In this document: positions 11,051 through 23,966 of the stretch, in pieces | Layout of the letters: each line of letters starts with the position of its first letter | Position numbering within the stretch: position 1 is the stretch's first letter | Assembly (NCBI GenBank): GCA_037074705.1 | Contig: CM073591.1 | Coordinates: forward strand, 39,226,587-39,290,586 | DNA: 64,000 nucleotides | Source: Zhengitettix transpicula | Taxonomy: Eukaryota; Arthropoda; Insecta; Orthoptera; Tetrigidae | Direction of reading: 5' to 3' | Translations under genes and position numbers: made by a program | Notes under the pieces: model-generated | The model's input: only the letters and a program-made list of their open reading frames with translations | The model's database searches: none | What the model was told of the DNA's origin: nothing

Positions 11051-13652
11051 TCCCTATTGGAGTTAGGCTTGAAATTGTCAGGGAACCTGTAATTTCATTC
11101 TTAATTAAGACTGAGAATTGGCGTATTATTGCACAGAGCAGCGTCGGATCCTGCGGATGGAACGAACAGCGTGGTCACGCGATACGCCGACGTCGTCACG
11201 CAAGATGGATGGACGTCGCTCCTGACAGGAGTGAATGATGGCCTTCCTCGCAGCCCCAATATCCCTTAGTGCACTTCAAGTCTTACAGCCTGTCACGACA
11301 TATTAATATCAGGCAATCATTACTATAACGTTCTATCAGACCGCAGGTCCGCCGGTTTCTACCATCAGCTGACATGACATTGTTCATTAAGACAGTTACA
11401 ATATCTCTTTTTATTTCTCTAATTTTTGTACAAACAGTTCATAATTCAAAGAGTATAAATACATACTTTTGCCTTAGTCCCAAAGAAGGGATGGTCCCAT
11501 TAGACAATCAATGTATAAAATTATTCAGTTTGTTTCTTTCTGCAACGAGTCATTAATTATCATTTATCATTAATTAATAATAAATTCGTGAACTGATCAA
11601 AAAACTGATCTCTCTCTCTCACGGTCCTGAATTTTTCCACATCCGTTTCTGATCCAAGCTGAACTAGGTCGTAGTTTTGGTTAAGATAATATTCAATCAA
11701 TTTAATAATTGAGAAGAAAACTCTGCTTACTTTGATTAAAATTACCCCAAGTTTTGTTATTAAAAAGTAACATTGGTTGATTCTATTAGTTTTTAACTTT
11801 TATACTACATATTTCCTATACATAAAATTGTGCGGACTTAAGAACTATGCGTTTTGTTTTTATATAATTAAAAACTGTAATAATTAAATTTTTTATAGTA
11901 TTTTGTTGCCCGAGTTTCAAATTTTTTTTTGAAATATTTAAAATATATGACATTTTTTCTCCTTTTATTTTTCAGACAAAAGAAGATCAAATCAGCAATA
12001 AATATGAAATTATAATAAGAATTAATTTAGGGTATTCTGCACAGTTTTAATTATAAGAATTTATCCGTTGGAAATTCTGTATCAGATCGTTGAAAAATGT
12101 TTTTTAATACTTTTAAGGATGCATATTTATAATGATACTTATTATTACAGGATTTCAGAGCACGAGAGTAATTTATATGTTAAATGTTAAGGACCAAAAA
12201 GTCCGAGTATAAAGAGTAATTCAAATTCTTCTTACATTAGGATCTCTTCAGATATAAATTAATTAGGACACCAATAAAATATAAAACTTAAATTCGTTTA
12301 CGTGAAATTACTGGTACAATATTCATAAATAAAAATCAATTAATGAAATTTAAAATTTAATTGTATATTCATTATATTCATCTTAGAGAATAATTGGTGT
12401 AGATGTTGTTCAATTAAATACTTGAGTATGTTAAGTAATATCATTAACGTAGTAGCCAATCTCCTCAACGAAATTAATTAAATTATTTATTTTAAAAAAG
12501 TTTTTAATTAAAATCAACCTCTAATGCACGAAAAATAAACCATGAAAACACTCTCAGCTCCCAATCCTTAATTAACCGAATCCCGTCCATTTTGAATAAA
12601 TTACCGCGATAATTTAATTTATTTAAATACATGACTAAGTAATTATTTGCAAATTTCGGTTAGTGATACCGAATGACTTAATAGCTTGGTGGCTCTTTTC
12701 TGTGTTGCACAGGCACGGAGACTGAAGTCACTTTCTTCAACTTCGCAGTGCGAAGAATGCAGCCTCATTTTTTTTTCTCTTTTTCTCTCTCCCTTTCTTT
12801 ATGGTTTTATGGCCGCCTCTGTATCTCTCAATAATAACTTTCATAGATATTTTGTCTTTTACTTTATTATCATGATCGTGTCCGAAGATTGTGAAGAGAT
12901 ATTCAAAAATAAAAACACATTAGATAGAAGACGACTTTACTTTTATTTAAAAAAAGGTAAATTGATTGTTATTATTATGTCATTGATTGTTATTATTATG
13001 TCATTGATTTGACGTGATTGAATAATGTTATTGTTTGATAATAAATAATTTAAAAAAATTAAATGCAAGTTCGATTATGTTAGGCCAATGCTGCCGGTAC
13101 ATTTTTTTCTGAAATTGTGTAACGTTCTTTTCCTATATTTCTACACGAGAGAAAAGGGCGAAACCGGATGACAAAGCTATAAATTTCTGCAGAAAGAATG
13201 CAGGAGACAAGGGAAAGCAACGAAGCGAGGGAAATCCGCAGAGTTGACGCCATTTCCTCTGACGAATGCACACACAAAGGCAGGTGCCGCGTTCTGGAAA
13301 TAACTTCAAGGGCAATTTGTTGAAATCGTCAGTGAGAGACTTGTAAATGAAGCAAATACATGTTGTCATGAATCATCACAAAGAAAATCTAGTATCATCT
13401 CAACGTTTGTAGGAACCATCGCAGAAAATGTGGTCGAGAAGAATTGCACAACCAAATATATGGAAGAAAATTCAATACGTGAATCAAAAATTAAAATATG
13501 CTCAATAAATTGAACTACGATATAATTTTACACTATAAAAAGTTTAACGTAAATAATAATTGCCTTTAGAATTATATCCGTAATAATAGGCTTACTTTTT
13601 TGTTTCTAATAATTTTATATATTATTATATTTATTTCACATCTTATTAGTTT

Positions 13653-13655
<3 letters not shown>
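11051..13655. other. AT-rich non-coding DNA with a 21-bp duplication
   Basis: A short GC-richer patch lies at 11130-11240 without a recognisable product. A direct repeat of about 21 bp (ATTGATTGTTATTATTATGTC) occupies 12962-13003. A 13080-13370 patch contains overlapping minus-strand frames with no domain. No gene is supported. Confidence 0.5.

Positions 13656-13685
<30 letters not shown>
13656..13685. repeat. (AT)n microsatellite
   Basis: An AT-dinucleotide tract of about 30 bases. No LTR-like TG or CA boundary was found next to it, unlike the tracts at 4.8, 16.8 and 32.1 kb. Confidence 0.95.
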
Positions 13686-13688
<3 letters not shown>

Positions 13689-13750
13689 ATGATACAAGAT
13701 AATATATTAGTATTGTTACTAAAATGATGTTGATAAGGACTACTATCATT

Positions 13751-14516
13751 TTATCTATATAATAAAAATGTTGTATATTTGTATGTATATATTTATTCAC
13801 GTTAATTTCTATACAAATTTAAACGCGTGGACATATTGCAGAAAAAAATGGTACAAAAATTCTTAAAAACTCGAGTCACAGTACTTTAGGGGTGAAAAAC
13901 CCCTAGCGTAAAAGTGGAAATAATTATAATTCAAAAACATGATAATTTTGTGTTATATTATTGCGCACCAAGTAACCGTGACGTCACGCGCGAGAGAGAC
14001 GTTACTACGCGACGAACAAAGGAAACAGTTCCTTTACAGTAATGAAATAAAGCAGAAATATTTTCAGTGAATAAAAAGTATAATTATATCCAATAATACT
14101 CAATCAATTGTTAATAAAAAGGAATACGAAATACTTTACGATCCTTGCGGAAAATGTAAGCTTATTTTCATGCCATATTAGTGACTCCAATATGGCGAAC
14201 ATTTGTTTACATTGTGAATCTAGCTAACACTTTCATCAATATAATTTTTCGTAATATATGAAGACTGAGGGACAATTATATCCTGCAATATTCACGGAAT
14301 ATATTGAAGAAGAAATTCGGAGGTATATTTGTTGGTATTGATGCAATAAAATTCAATGTATTTTATAGCTGTTCAATTATTGCACTATTGATCGAAAGTT
14401 TGTACAGAACTAGGAACAGTTAGATTTAGGTTAAATCACTTCTTTCCTAAAGATAGAATTAAACCATTTTTCTGATTTATATAAATAAGTACACGGGCAA
14501 CACGTGGCACCCATTT
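13751..14516 (-). mobile_element. 'CCCGGCGTTGC'-type repeat element, long copy
   Basis: The reverse complement aligns along its whole length with 53740-54350. The start near 14516 reads GGGTGCCACGTGTTGCCCG. Downstream are matching blocks 'GTGTACTTATTTATATAAA', 'GGATATAATTGTC.CTCAG', 'TATATTGATGAAA.TGTTAG', 'GTCCACGCG' and a tail ending TTTTATTATATAGATA. The copy at 53.7 kb lacks roughly 170 bp present here, so this is the more complete version. No open frame of note exists. The element is non-autonomous or a relic, and its class is undetermined. Confidence 0.8.
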
Positions 14517-15329
14517 AAAACTATATTTTGGTGACCATGACAATAAAATAAGCATAAAAATTTTACTTAACTTTCTACTTAGCGGGAAATTAATTGACAA
14601 CCTTACACCATCTTAATTTTTTGTCAATTTAAATACCATAAATACTTAAAGTTGGTTGATGTGTATTTATTTATTTATTACTTTTCTCATTATTCAGAAT
14701 ACACATTTATATACATCGTTATAACAATACACTTCATTTTCAATTATGTATTTCTTCAAGAGCTTTCATTCTAAAATATTTTTAAACTATCTCGCAGTAA
14801 CATTCCTGTAAATTGTTAACGAACTTAATATTTACACCAATTATATTACGCATAATAACAAATGACGCGGGACTGACAAAACCTCAAGTGAACTTAGAAG
14901 GTCGTATTATGTTTTAAATATTAAGTTTTTAATTATTAACTGCAATGAGATCTTGAGTGCATTGTTTTAAAATATTTTTTTTTACAATGAATATGACTAT
15001 TAAGGTTGAAAACATAATTGAAAACAAAGTGCATTTTGTGGGACTGAACAAAGTTTCTCTTCTATCGAAAAGAACATCGATCCAACGTTCATATTTCTAA
15101 TAGTTCTTATTATTATCGAATTACTCATCAATCTCAAGGTAGGAAAAAATTAAATTTTGTCTTATGTAATTTAGTCTTATTTGTAGGACACGCGGTTTCT
15201 TTTTATCAAATGACCCAACTAGTATATTCAGATGCAGGATCAACCTCGCGATTCTTTAAAAACCACAGTAGACAATTGAATATTTTAAAATTCCCGTACA
15301 GGTAAATAATTTCACTAGGGCAATTTATT
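14517..15329. other. AT-rich non-coding DNA
   Basis: I see no gene or repeat in this stretch. Confidence 0.5.
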
Positions 15330-15545
15330 TCAGCTTTGCGATCACTGCGGGACGTAAGAGTGCAGAGAAGAGGACGGTTCGCGAGGCGAATGCTGCAGGT
15401 CCGGGGCTGCGGTGACCTCTGCAGAGGCTGCAGCTCGAGGTCCCGGGTTCGAGCCCGGACCTGGGAGGGAGCGAGCACGTGCGCATGTCCTGTCCCCGGG
15501 GGAGGCGACCGCAAACTCGATCAAACAATAAACCCGATTCATCAC
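15330..15545. repeat. GC-rich block with tRNA-like B-box, possible SINE
   Basis: The block is strongly GC- and CpG-rich. GGGTTCGAGCCC at 15445-15456 matches the internal B-box of RNA polymerase III promoters and can form a T-arm-like hairpin, although the loop is one base short for a normal tRNA. I do not see a convincing A-box or acceptor stem, so this is at best a tRNA-derived repeat or tRNA relic. Overlapping open frames on both strands follow from the GC content. Confidence 0.35.
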
Positions 15546-15639
15546 TGGCAGCAATCACACATCAAACAGCAATTTGGCGTGCATAGAGAAATGCAGGTGT
15601 TGAATGGATTGTTGACTTTGTTCCGTGTGTACCTTTAGG

Positions 15640-15850
15640 CTCCGGATCGCAATTAACAGGGCAGAGGCAATTGAATGCGGCGAGCGCCCCGGGGCGGCCC
15701 ACCGCCGCATTAATTACGCCCCTGATTGCGACTGCGGCCAACACCTCACGTAAATAAACGCCTCGCCAGGGAAACATTACCCGACAAACGTAATCCCCGG
15801 AAAAAAAGCCGCTCCCGGCCCCAAGAACCGGCGCGTATCAAACGAATTCA
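15640..15850. promoter_or_regulatory. GC-rich island with nested palindromes and homeodomain-like sites
   Basis: Arms at 15669-15682 (AATTGAATGCGGCG) and 15703-15715 (CGCCGCATTAATT) form an imperfect inverted repeat around a perfect 12-base palindrome CGCCCCGGGGCG at 15685-15696. CAATTA, CAATTG, TTAATTA and TAATCC words cluster around it. This combination is typical of conserved developmental enhancers, but that role is inference. The block is flanked by AT-rich DNA and is not part of a repeat seen elsewhere in the window. Confidence 0.35.
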
Positions 15851-16800
15851 ACTAGCCGGCACAACCCAATCTCTTGTCTTTCCCACTCGCTAAAAATAAC
15901 ACGAATAATTACTTATGGTGATAAAAACAGTCGCCAGACATTAAGTTGAAAACAGAGTAAAAATTTTTCTATTCTCCTATTCCTTACACACGAAAGATTC
16001 GTTTACGATATTTTGCCATAATTTCATTAATTAGTTCATTAAACTGACAAACAGATTCGATATAAAACGTAAAATCGTGTTTTCTCATTATTATAAAGCG
16101 AAGAATAAGCGTAACAGGGGATTCAACATGCGATATTCCTGTAAAACGTTTCGATAGTTACGGGAGAAAGGACATTCAACATGTAAAACCGAATACTGCC
16201 GTAGAAACGTACGTTTATGATAAATAATTAGCGTGCTTGTTGGATCACTCATCAGGGGTAAAACGTCTTTAATTGGTTATTCAACTCAACCATGAACGAA
16301 TCAATCTGATATCAATTAATTTGGCTCGTTTTTGTTTGTTTACCTCCTTTCAGGAGGAAAATCATAAATTCGCGTATTATTTGCTTCTAAATACAGACTA
16401 ATATTGATAATAATTTTGTATTACAATAGTTTTAATAAATTTATATTATTAAATTTTAATTATAATAATTTTAATTTATTCTATTAGTCATTATAAAACT
16501 ATGAACAAATTAAATTCTATTAATGTGTGAAAAAGAGAGGGGTAGAGAGACAGAGACTAGGGTAAAGAGAAATATCGAACGAAATGCTTCGTATTAATTA
16601 ATGTTTCATATCGTTCCACAGACTGTTATAACGTTTTACTCCGGAATAATGGATAGGTCCTACTGCGCTAGTAAAGAAGAAAATGATGAAGATCTGAAAT
16701 AAGAACAAATTTTAAAAGTTATAAGATGTAGACGCAGCAAAACTGTAGTGTTCCAAAGGCGTATAAAGAAGGATTTATTTATTCCCTAAATTTAATAATT
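15851..16800. other. AT-rich non-coding DNA
   Basis: No gene or repeat is recognised. The right edge runs into an AT-dinucleotide tract (about 16800-16818). Confidence 0.5.
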
Positions 16801-16818
16801 ATATATATATATATATAT

Positions 16819-17762
16819 TGTAATAATAATTAAGGAGGACAATAATTATTTAAATTATAATGAATTGTTTAGCGGCACCGATCTCAAAGAACAACAATGA
16901 CGACAGACTCTTTGTCGGCTAGCTTTGTTGTGAACAGCGCGCATTGTACGGAAGTTCAGTTGGTTATAGTCTGGTGAATCTTGTGGTCGAGAGAGGCAGC
17001 AAAATTTAGAGTACGAACAGGGTAGTCCAAACTTAGTAATTTCAACTGAGAGACATATGTTAATCATTACATTTGTAAAAAGATCTGGAAGGAGAGACAA
17101 GTTATACAAAAATCTGAAAAGCTGGAACAAAATGTTATTTCAGAGCTCGTATATATCTGAACGGGGTGTTCAGATACATACGAGCTCTGAAATAACATTT
17201 TCCGCAAAAGGCATAGAAATTCAATACGTCCGACGGTTGACCGTAGTTGCAGGTAATCGAGTTCCTGGAGGAGTAATCCAAGAAATACAACCGTTTGTTT
17301 GTTCAAGTGTAGACTCTGTGATAAAGGCCTTTTTGTGAATTGTGTCCCGAGCTTCGAAATCATTAAGTCTGGTACCAGAAGGACAGTTGTAAGTACAAAC
17401 CAAAATAATTAAAATTCTGTAAACGGTAATTAAGGGTATAGTCAGATTTCGTTTATTTTCATTTCGTATTCCGTTAGTTTCAATTAGTTTGAATTGTTAA
17501 TTCTTTAATTTATACTCTTGATTGTTCTTATTTATCAAACCCAGTAAAGACCCTGAGAAGAAGAGTTATTAGATTTGTTTGTTTGTAAAATATAAAAGTT
17601 TGTATTTTTCATTGAATGCCACAAACTATATAACAAAAAAATTGGTTTGTAAATTTTGGTTGAATTTGGCGTGCCAAAGTAGGGCTAATAAATTGTTCCT
17701 TTAATGAATAAATTTGTTATAATGAATAATAATTTTTTTAATTATCGTAGTTAATCATTACA
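16819..17762 (+). mobile_element. Solo LTR, copy 2 (diverged)
   Basis: The 944-bp unit begins TGTAAT, ends ATTACA and is bounded by ATAT (16815-16818 and 17763-17766) within AT microsatellites, exactly as in copies 1 and 3. Homology to those copies is clearest in the right half: 'TTATCAAACCCAGTAAAGAC' near 17530 and 'GTTTGTAAATTTT' near 17646. The left half is diverged and holds a long hairpin (17129-17201). A stretch at 17666-17685 resembles a retroviral primer-binding site. No retrotransposon coding sequence is adjacent. Confidence 0.65.
17129..17201. repeat. 34-bp-arm hairpin inside LTR copy 2
   Basis: The arms 17129-17162 and 17168-17201 are reverse complements with a single mismatch, separated by a 5-base loop (GGGGT). 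Key blocks are TTTCAGAGCTCGTAT on the left and ATACGAGCTCTGAAA on the right. The mismatch can still pair as G-U in one transcript. The sequence is not conserved as a hairpin in LTR copies 1 and 3. Confidence 0.95.
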
Positions 17763-17856
17763 ATATATATATATTATGACCATTGAGAAAACTTTTATTT
17801 TATCTAACTTCAATTTGTCTGTTGTTTATTTATATTTATTAATGGAAAATTAAACT

Positions 17857-17889
17857 GCGTTTCGTCTCTAACTTTTGGACCTCTTCAGG
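17857..17889 (-). ncRNA. Hammerhead-like core motif
   Basis: On the minus strand CTGAAGA (17888-17882) is followed by an 18-base segment and then GAAAC (17863-17859). This matches the hammerhead ribozyme consensus CUGANGA - stem II - GAAA. Stem II is weak here (GTC/GAC only), so activity is doubtful. The motif may be a relic of a Penelope-like or other hammerhead-bearing retroelement. Confidence 0.35.
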
Positions 17890-20870
17890 TTGATGTTTAA
17901 AAAATTTTGATAGCAAGGTCATTCTCCCTAAATTATTTGTCTAATATTATTCGTATAACTCTTTTTTGTAGTTTAAATATTCTGGAACTCCGAAAGCAGG
18001 GAACGCTGGACTTAACTAGTCCTTGAGTTTCAACCGGAAACTGTTTCTGCATTAGGAAATGTTTGTAAAAAATAGATCTGACAATACGAATATCTATCAA
18101 ATTAAACTAAAACCAATTTGGTCAGAACATTTGTTCAGTCTCAAATACAGCCTTGCCTCCGACCAAAATTCAATCTCAGCAGCATCTTATCATCTGCATT
18201 TCATCTTTTTTCTGTTCACTTCCTTTAATTTACCAGCATATTATTGAATGTCTAGGCAAGTAAGACTGTCATAGAAGTAAATACAACCAATGAGCCACTT
18301 CCTTAGGACGTAATGGTTGGAGATTGAGCCACGTTCAAGCTCCAGAAAGTGGTAACCTTCAGCTTCCACGTAATTACGTTCTCGCAGCTTTGAACCAAAG
18401 TCTGTTGTCTCCAGCTGAGTAAACTGTGTCACACACGCGCGTGTAAAGATGTTGTTACGGCATAAGCACACCTAAACTAACGTTAACATTTGACAACCAC
18501 TTCCTCAATATCAAAATAAGCTGCACTAGTTTCATTATGTCAGCAGTTAGTTTCTAGCATGCTGAAAGGGTAGAAGTACGAAAATGGCTGTACACAGAAT
18601 GCATAAATTTTTTATTCGTTCCCCGCCTACATGTCAGTTAATTTGGTGCGGTAGGAAGAATTATTTATGCAGTAAAACAGTATATAAATTATTTAATTTT
18701 TTAGAGGTACACAATGTACATACACGAAGCATCGCGATCGCGAAGACACCGGCCTCTCCGCAACACAGAAATGTTTAATATTCTGTGCGTAACTCTGCTT
18801 TGTATTTACATATGCAGTAACAAATTATGTAATATGTATGTGTTATAACAATAAAATGTGAAAAAAAAATATCATCAACATTTTATGCGGCTCATGTCGT
18901 TGTGGATGACGTTTTACAATATACAATCGCGAATTACATTAAATTTTCTTGTTTCCACAAAATTCTTCTTACGAGCTGCGCTCTATTCGGAAGAACACCT
19001 GAATTGAAGTTGCTAAAAAAAATTTAACAGACCTTTATTTGGTCGTGAAAATATGAAAATTTAATATTGAAACTCTTCGAAACAACTCTCAAAACCTTCA
19101 AAAGTAAGGTTCCAAAATTTCTAAAAAAAATTGTAATTAACCACATATTGGCTTCCTTTGAGTAGAGAAGAAAATTAAGGCCAGATTTGAGTTCCATAGA
19201 ACAATACCAAAGGACGCAAAGCGATATCAAAGTTTCAAGTGGCAAAATTTTTTAATCGAGGTCCTTGTCACGGAAATGAAAATGTTCAACAATTAGATTT
19301 GGAAATGTTAGGAAAACTACGGAACAATTTTCGTCTAGGTGCTTTTTTTTAAAGCATATGCAGGCTAAAAATTCTGGGAGGATAATGCATCACGGTTGAC
19401 AGATGCAAATTAGTCCACCAAAGAGGAACATAATTTTAAAATACAGCAGGACCTCTTTAAAACCGATGTGGAAAAATTTTCGTTTTTGAACCGGACTATA
19501 AGGGATTGTAACAACATACGTGGAGAAGTTTTTGAAACATTTCCTCGTACACTTAAGTTTCCCCGGGAAAATAGGGAAATATTCAAGATAGTGTGGTGAA
19601 AGCGTAGTTGTACAATAAACTAAATAAACAATGGATTTTATTATTTTATTTTACGTTATTCTTCAGGAACTCATTCCCGACGTTTTTGTGCAGGTTTTGT
19701 ATTTGTATTTATATTTTATACTTTTTCTTATTGTTTGTCACTGTCGACTTCAACTCTATTACAGAATCAATTCATTCTTTCATTAAAATGTAAAATTTAC
19801 GGGTTTTGAATTACTTAAGATTAGTGAAAAGGAGAGTGAAAACATATTTAAACTACACACACAGTAAATATAACATATTTCAAAATAGCATAATTTTTTT
19901 AAAGTGCGTTGGTTTTATTGTAACATAAATACTTTTCAAGAATGCAAAGGCAAGATGGTTTGAATTGTTATTTAATTATAAAAATAGCGTACAAATAAAG
20001 TAACGTTTTTAAATAATAGGATCCAAGTTAATTTTTTAGTAATTCAGTAGGTTCACAAGGGATTTTTCACTAGTCTTCAATGATTCGCTAATAATAAAAT
20101 GTAATTAATGAATTTTAGATTTAATTAATAAGCTTAAGAAAACTACTGAAACCGTACCATAAAATTAACTGTTTCAAATTTCAAACTGTCTCTCATTGAG
20201 CAAGGGTAATTACTTAATAATAATAATTTGCAGACTTGTATTCCTTTCGTAAGATCTCAGAAATCCAAGCTTTTCTTTTACAAAATACAATTTTCTACAA
20301 TCTTAACTCTTTGACAAAAACAAAGATACAACAACCAAAACAGTAAATAATAATTTCAACATTAAAAAGATTATGACGAATTTTTACAATATATTCACAG
20401 ATAACATTGTATCTGCGGGTCAACCTTCAAGAAAAAAATCTCCCGCCGCACACAGAAACGCTGGACTTGTTGAACGATAAATATTTTTCTGCTCACTGTC
20501 CCCCTCCCCTCGCAAAAAAGGCATGAAAACTGAAAAAGAGAACGTAAAATAATAAAGTGATATTAGATAAAGAAAATCCTTGTCTACGAATGATTTTATC
20601 GATATCTAACACTAAGAAATACGGAGGGTTCAGACTTTTCCTGAATAACTTATGATTAAAATATAGCACAATTCAAGAAAAAAATTAATTGATAAATTGA
20701 GTTTCAACTGTTCAAATATTAGACTATGAAGGCGGAATGAGGAGTCAATAAATGTGTAAGTTAAATGTTGAAATAATTAGGTTTCGATTAATATTATAAA
20801 TAATAAATCCCTATATTAACAGTCACATATAAAATTTATTTTAATTTTATTTACATTAAAGTATGACAAG
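17890..20870. other. AT-rich non-coding DNA
   Basis: No gene is seen. A slightly GC-richer patch at 18240-18480 and another near 18700-18760 have no recognisable product. Minus-strand frames near 19024-19245 have no domain. Confidence 0.5.
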
Positions 20871-20876
20871 ATTACA

Positions 20877-20907
20877 GCTTTCGGTTAATTTTAACCATAT
20901 TAATCTG
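20877..20907 (-). ncRNA. Degenerate hammerhead-like hairpin
   Basis: On the minus strand the perfect hairpin GGTTAAAATTAACC (20896-20883) is followed at once by GAAAGC (20882-20877), as in a hammerhead stem II and GAAA core. The upstream CTGANGA element is degraded (CAGATTAATAT). It is listed because it matches the arrangement of the other motifs in the window. Confidence 0.3.
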
Positions 20908-22039
20908 CAAAAATATAAAGTACAAGATTAGATTAAATTATGTGTATATTGTGGTATACAATTAAAGAAATAAACAAAGCCCTCACTATGTGGCCAATTA
21001 ATGTAATAAATTAATAATTTATAAATTAATTTTAACAATTAACTTATAAATATAAAAAGTTTATTACAAATTTATATTTAGTTGAATTTTATACAAAATA
21101 TTTTTTATAAATGCTTTATTGAAATTCTTAATTCTTCAGGGCCTCTAACTGTTACAGTAATCTGCAATTATAACCAAAATGTTTAAAAAATAATTAATTA
21201 AATTTGCAAGAGAAATGTTTGAATAAAAAATCTATAAAAATTTGAAGAAATTTAATAAAATCTAAAAAATTCTGACGGTACGCAATTTTTATACTAGGTT
21301 TACAATGGAAATTCTGTACATTCCAATCATCGGAGCTGCTCTCATAAAACACTACTTATTCCGTTCACTGATAATTTACAAGAATTTTATTTAACAGGCC
21401 ATGGTATATCACTGCTCACGACCTGAATCAGCACAATAAACCAAATATCCGCATTATCACAGACAATCAAGTCCTCTAGAATGTTGATCAGTTTTAAATC
21501 GCCGTTAAGTTATATCTTTCTCTGACCACCGGAAACATTCGTTCTAGAACTTTTCCATCCAACATCTACCAGCCGACTGTACTTTACTGTCCTGCATCTT
21601 AATGCAGACTGAAAAATTTTCTGTTTATTTTAATATGCAGGCTGAACACGACCACTATCGGTCGGGCGCCCATTACAGAATGGGAATGACCTGGCACTAC
21701 TGGCAGACTCGCGATTGTACTGAACTCTCGTCAAAAGCTTTCTCACCTCACAAAACGCCGACAATAATACTCTCAAGCACTCCTTATTCTTATGCAACGC
21801 TGACTGTTGTTTACAATACCTGGGCCGGAATTATTACGCCAGCAATACAAATATTAACAAAATTATGAAAAATCCTTTCATTACACATTGGCGGTCACCA
21901 CAATATATATGTTAATACATTGTGACACTGATATTTAATTAATTTTGCATAACTGATAAATTTTATTAAATTATTTACATAGGCCAAATGAGTTTTCTTT
22001 TAAAATATGTTTTAGGTGTCTGGAAGGTGCGCTGAGGCT
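20908..22039. other. AT-rich non-coding DNA
   Basis: An open frame at 21602-21868 has no recognised domain. No repeat shared with other parts of the window was noticed. Confidence 0.5.
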
Positions 22040-22720
22040 GGTAGGAAGGGCAATGCTTCAATCTTTGGATAATATAGGAATATTCACATCGAAACCCCGT
22101 TTAGGTGTTCGAATAACTTCTGCTTTACAGTGCTTTACGAACACAACTAGACTATTCGAAGAGCAGAAAAGGGTTGGGTACAAATTCAGATCACAGCGGC
22201 GGAAACAGCAGCAGCAGGAAATTAAACATATAATTCGGAGGCGACAGGAAGCCAGCCGTTATATGTCCGATGCAAACAACGCACGCGGAGCGAGTTATAA
22301 ACTCCACTTGGCTAAAAAGAGCGAGCGTCAATATCGCCCGCGTAAAATATTATTATAAACAGAGAAGCTTCCGTTGCCGCAAATCTATTGTGTAGACTCA
22401 GCGAATATATATACACACAGAGACAGAGGGGTTGGGTTGGTTTTCATCATGGGGAGTGAGGGTTTGTTTTAAGGGCGGTACAGAAAACCAAACCCGGAGT
22501 ATGTAAATGACCTCGCATCCGCGCATATTGTTTGTGCCATTAAAATCCGACGCGAGTTGAAGGAAAGCAGACAAAATGCTGTTGGTCTGTGACAGACGGA
22601 AAAAATAAAGCGACCACAAACGCACACACTTGACTCAACGCCGTCAACCCTTCCATTTGGTTTTTAGAGGCGTGTAAGTTACGCTGGTCCGTCAGCACGT
22701 TCGTGTTTCCTATACCTGAA
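22040..22720. promoter_or_regulatory. GC-richer island, candidate regulatory element
   Basis: About 650 bp of raised GC with a CAG-rich patch (22204-22220), a GAGTTATAAACTC palindrome at 22292-22304 resembling a posterior-Hox type TTTATAA site, and TAAT/ATTA words. A 101-codon plus-strand frame (22053-22358) is lysine/arginine/glutamine-rich but has no family I recognise, and nothing suggests splice sites or a partner exon. Regulatory function is inference. Confidence 0.25.
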
Positions 22721-23966
22721 AGAGTTCATTTAAATATATTTCCCATTAATTACTAGACTAGGAAATAGCTTATATAAACACATTTCGTGTTAACTTCTCA
22801 GACTGAGGAACATCAAGAAAGTAAACTAATTGATTCTGGAAAGCAATTTCTCGTGAGTGGATCGAAAGAAAACAGGACATTACTTAATTGTTAACAATAA
22901 AACTTTACTTTTAGGTTGTTTGATATGTGTGTGTTGGCAGCACTGTTTTGTTTTGGATCCTGCTGCTGTCGCGACACCACGCTATTGTTGTGAAGTTCAT
23001 AAGACGGCTGTACGCCTCGGTGTAACATTTGGTACAGACGTGAGTTTGCTTCTGGTTGAACATTGTTTCAACAAACGGATCTTTGTCTCAACATGAGTAA
23101 TCGGCTTCTTTTATATAAATAATATACTAAAACTACGTAAAAATGTGATTTTGGCGTCTCAACGCGCTGGCATTGCGGGTTGCGTCGTAGGTCGTCTGTT
23201 CTCACTCTTACAAAGTTATTCTATTTCGTCAAATATGTTGTCACCATACACGACCCTATTCACACTCTTCGGCATGATTTTATTTTCTCTACTTCGACAC
23301 CCACTCCGTTGACGTTTTTCCTCTAAGTCTGCATCTTGCGTCTTTGTTTTCTTGGTGTTTTTAATTTTATGACAAGGTTTGTTTTGCAATAAAAGGAACG
23401 GTTTTAATCGAAGGGAGTAAAAAGTGTTCTATACAGAGTATTATCTTGTAATAACACAAATAAAAATGGTATTAATATAAATTAACAAACGGAATGTCCG
23501 GGTATTTATTTCAAATAATCCGGACAAGGAATTGATTCAACATATCATTTAGCATGCATTAATATCGACGATGTTTGGTACATTTACCCATATTAGTTTC
23601 CCTCCCAGACCTACCCCTCGGCAGATAACTTCAAATAAACCAGAATGATGACTGACAGTACTTTAACAACTCGGTAGTTCTGTTACTAATTCTCCTAATA
23701 ATAGTATCTAAAAGCCACGCTGGATTAAAAGTGAAATATACTTTCTAATGTAATAAAATCTAATAAATACCCTTGATTCTAAAAAAGAGTAAAATATACA
23801 ACCTTTAAATATCCAGAGACCAAAATATATCAGGTACCCCAATAAAATAAAAAAATACACCCCGTACCTCAAGAGGGTCAAAACTACTCTAGGTAAATTT
23901 TTGTCAATCACATTCACCGCCACGACGAAAAACATAAACTTTCATTAACCACCATGCTTAATGCGA
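22721..23966. other. AT-rich non-coding DNA
   Basis: No gene or repeat is recognised. Confidence 0.5.

Noticed and set aside
22053..22358. A 101-codon plus-strand frame rich in Lys/Arg/Gln
   Set aside because: It has no family match and no splice or promoter context, and its composition follows the GC island. Kept only as part of a candidate regulatory island.
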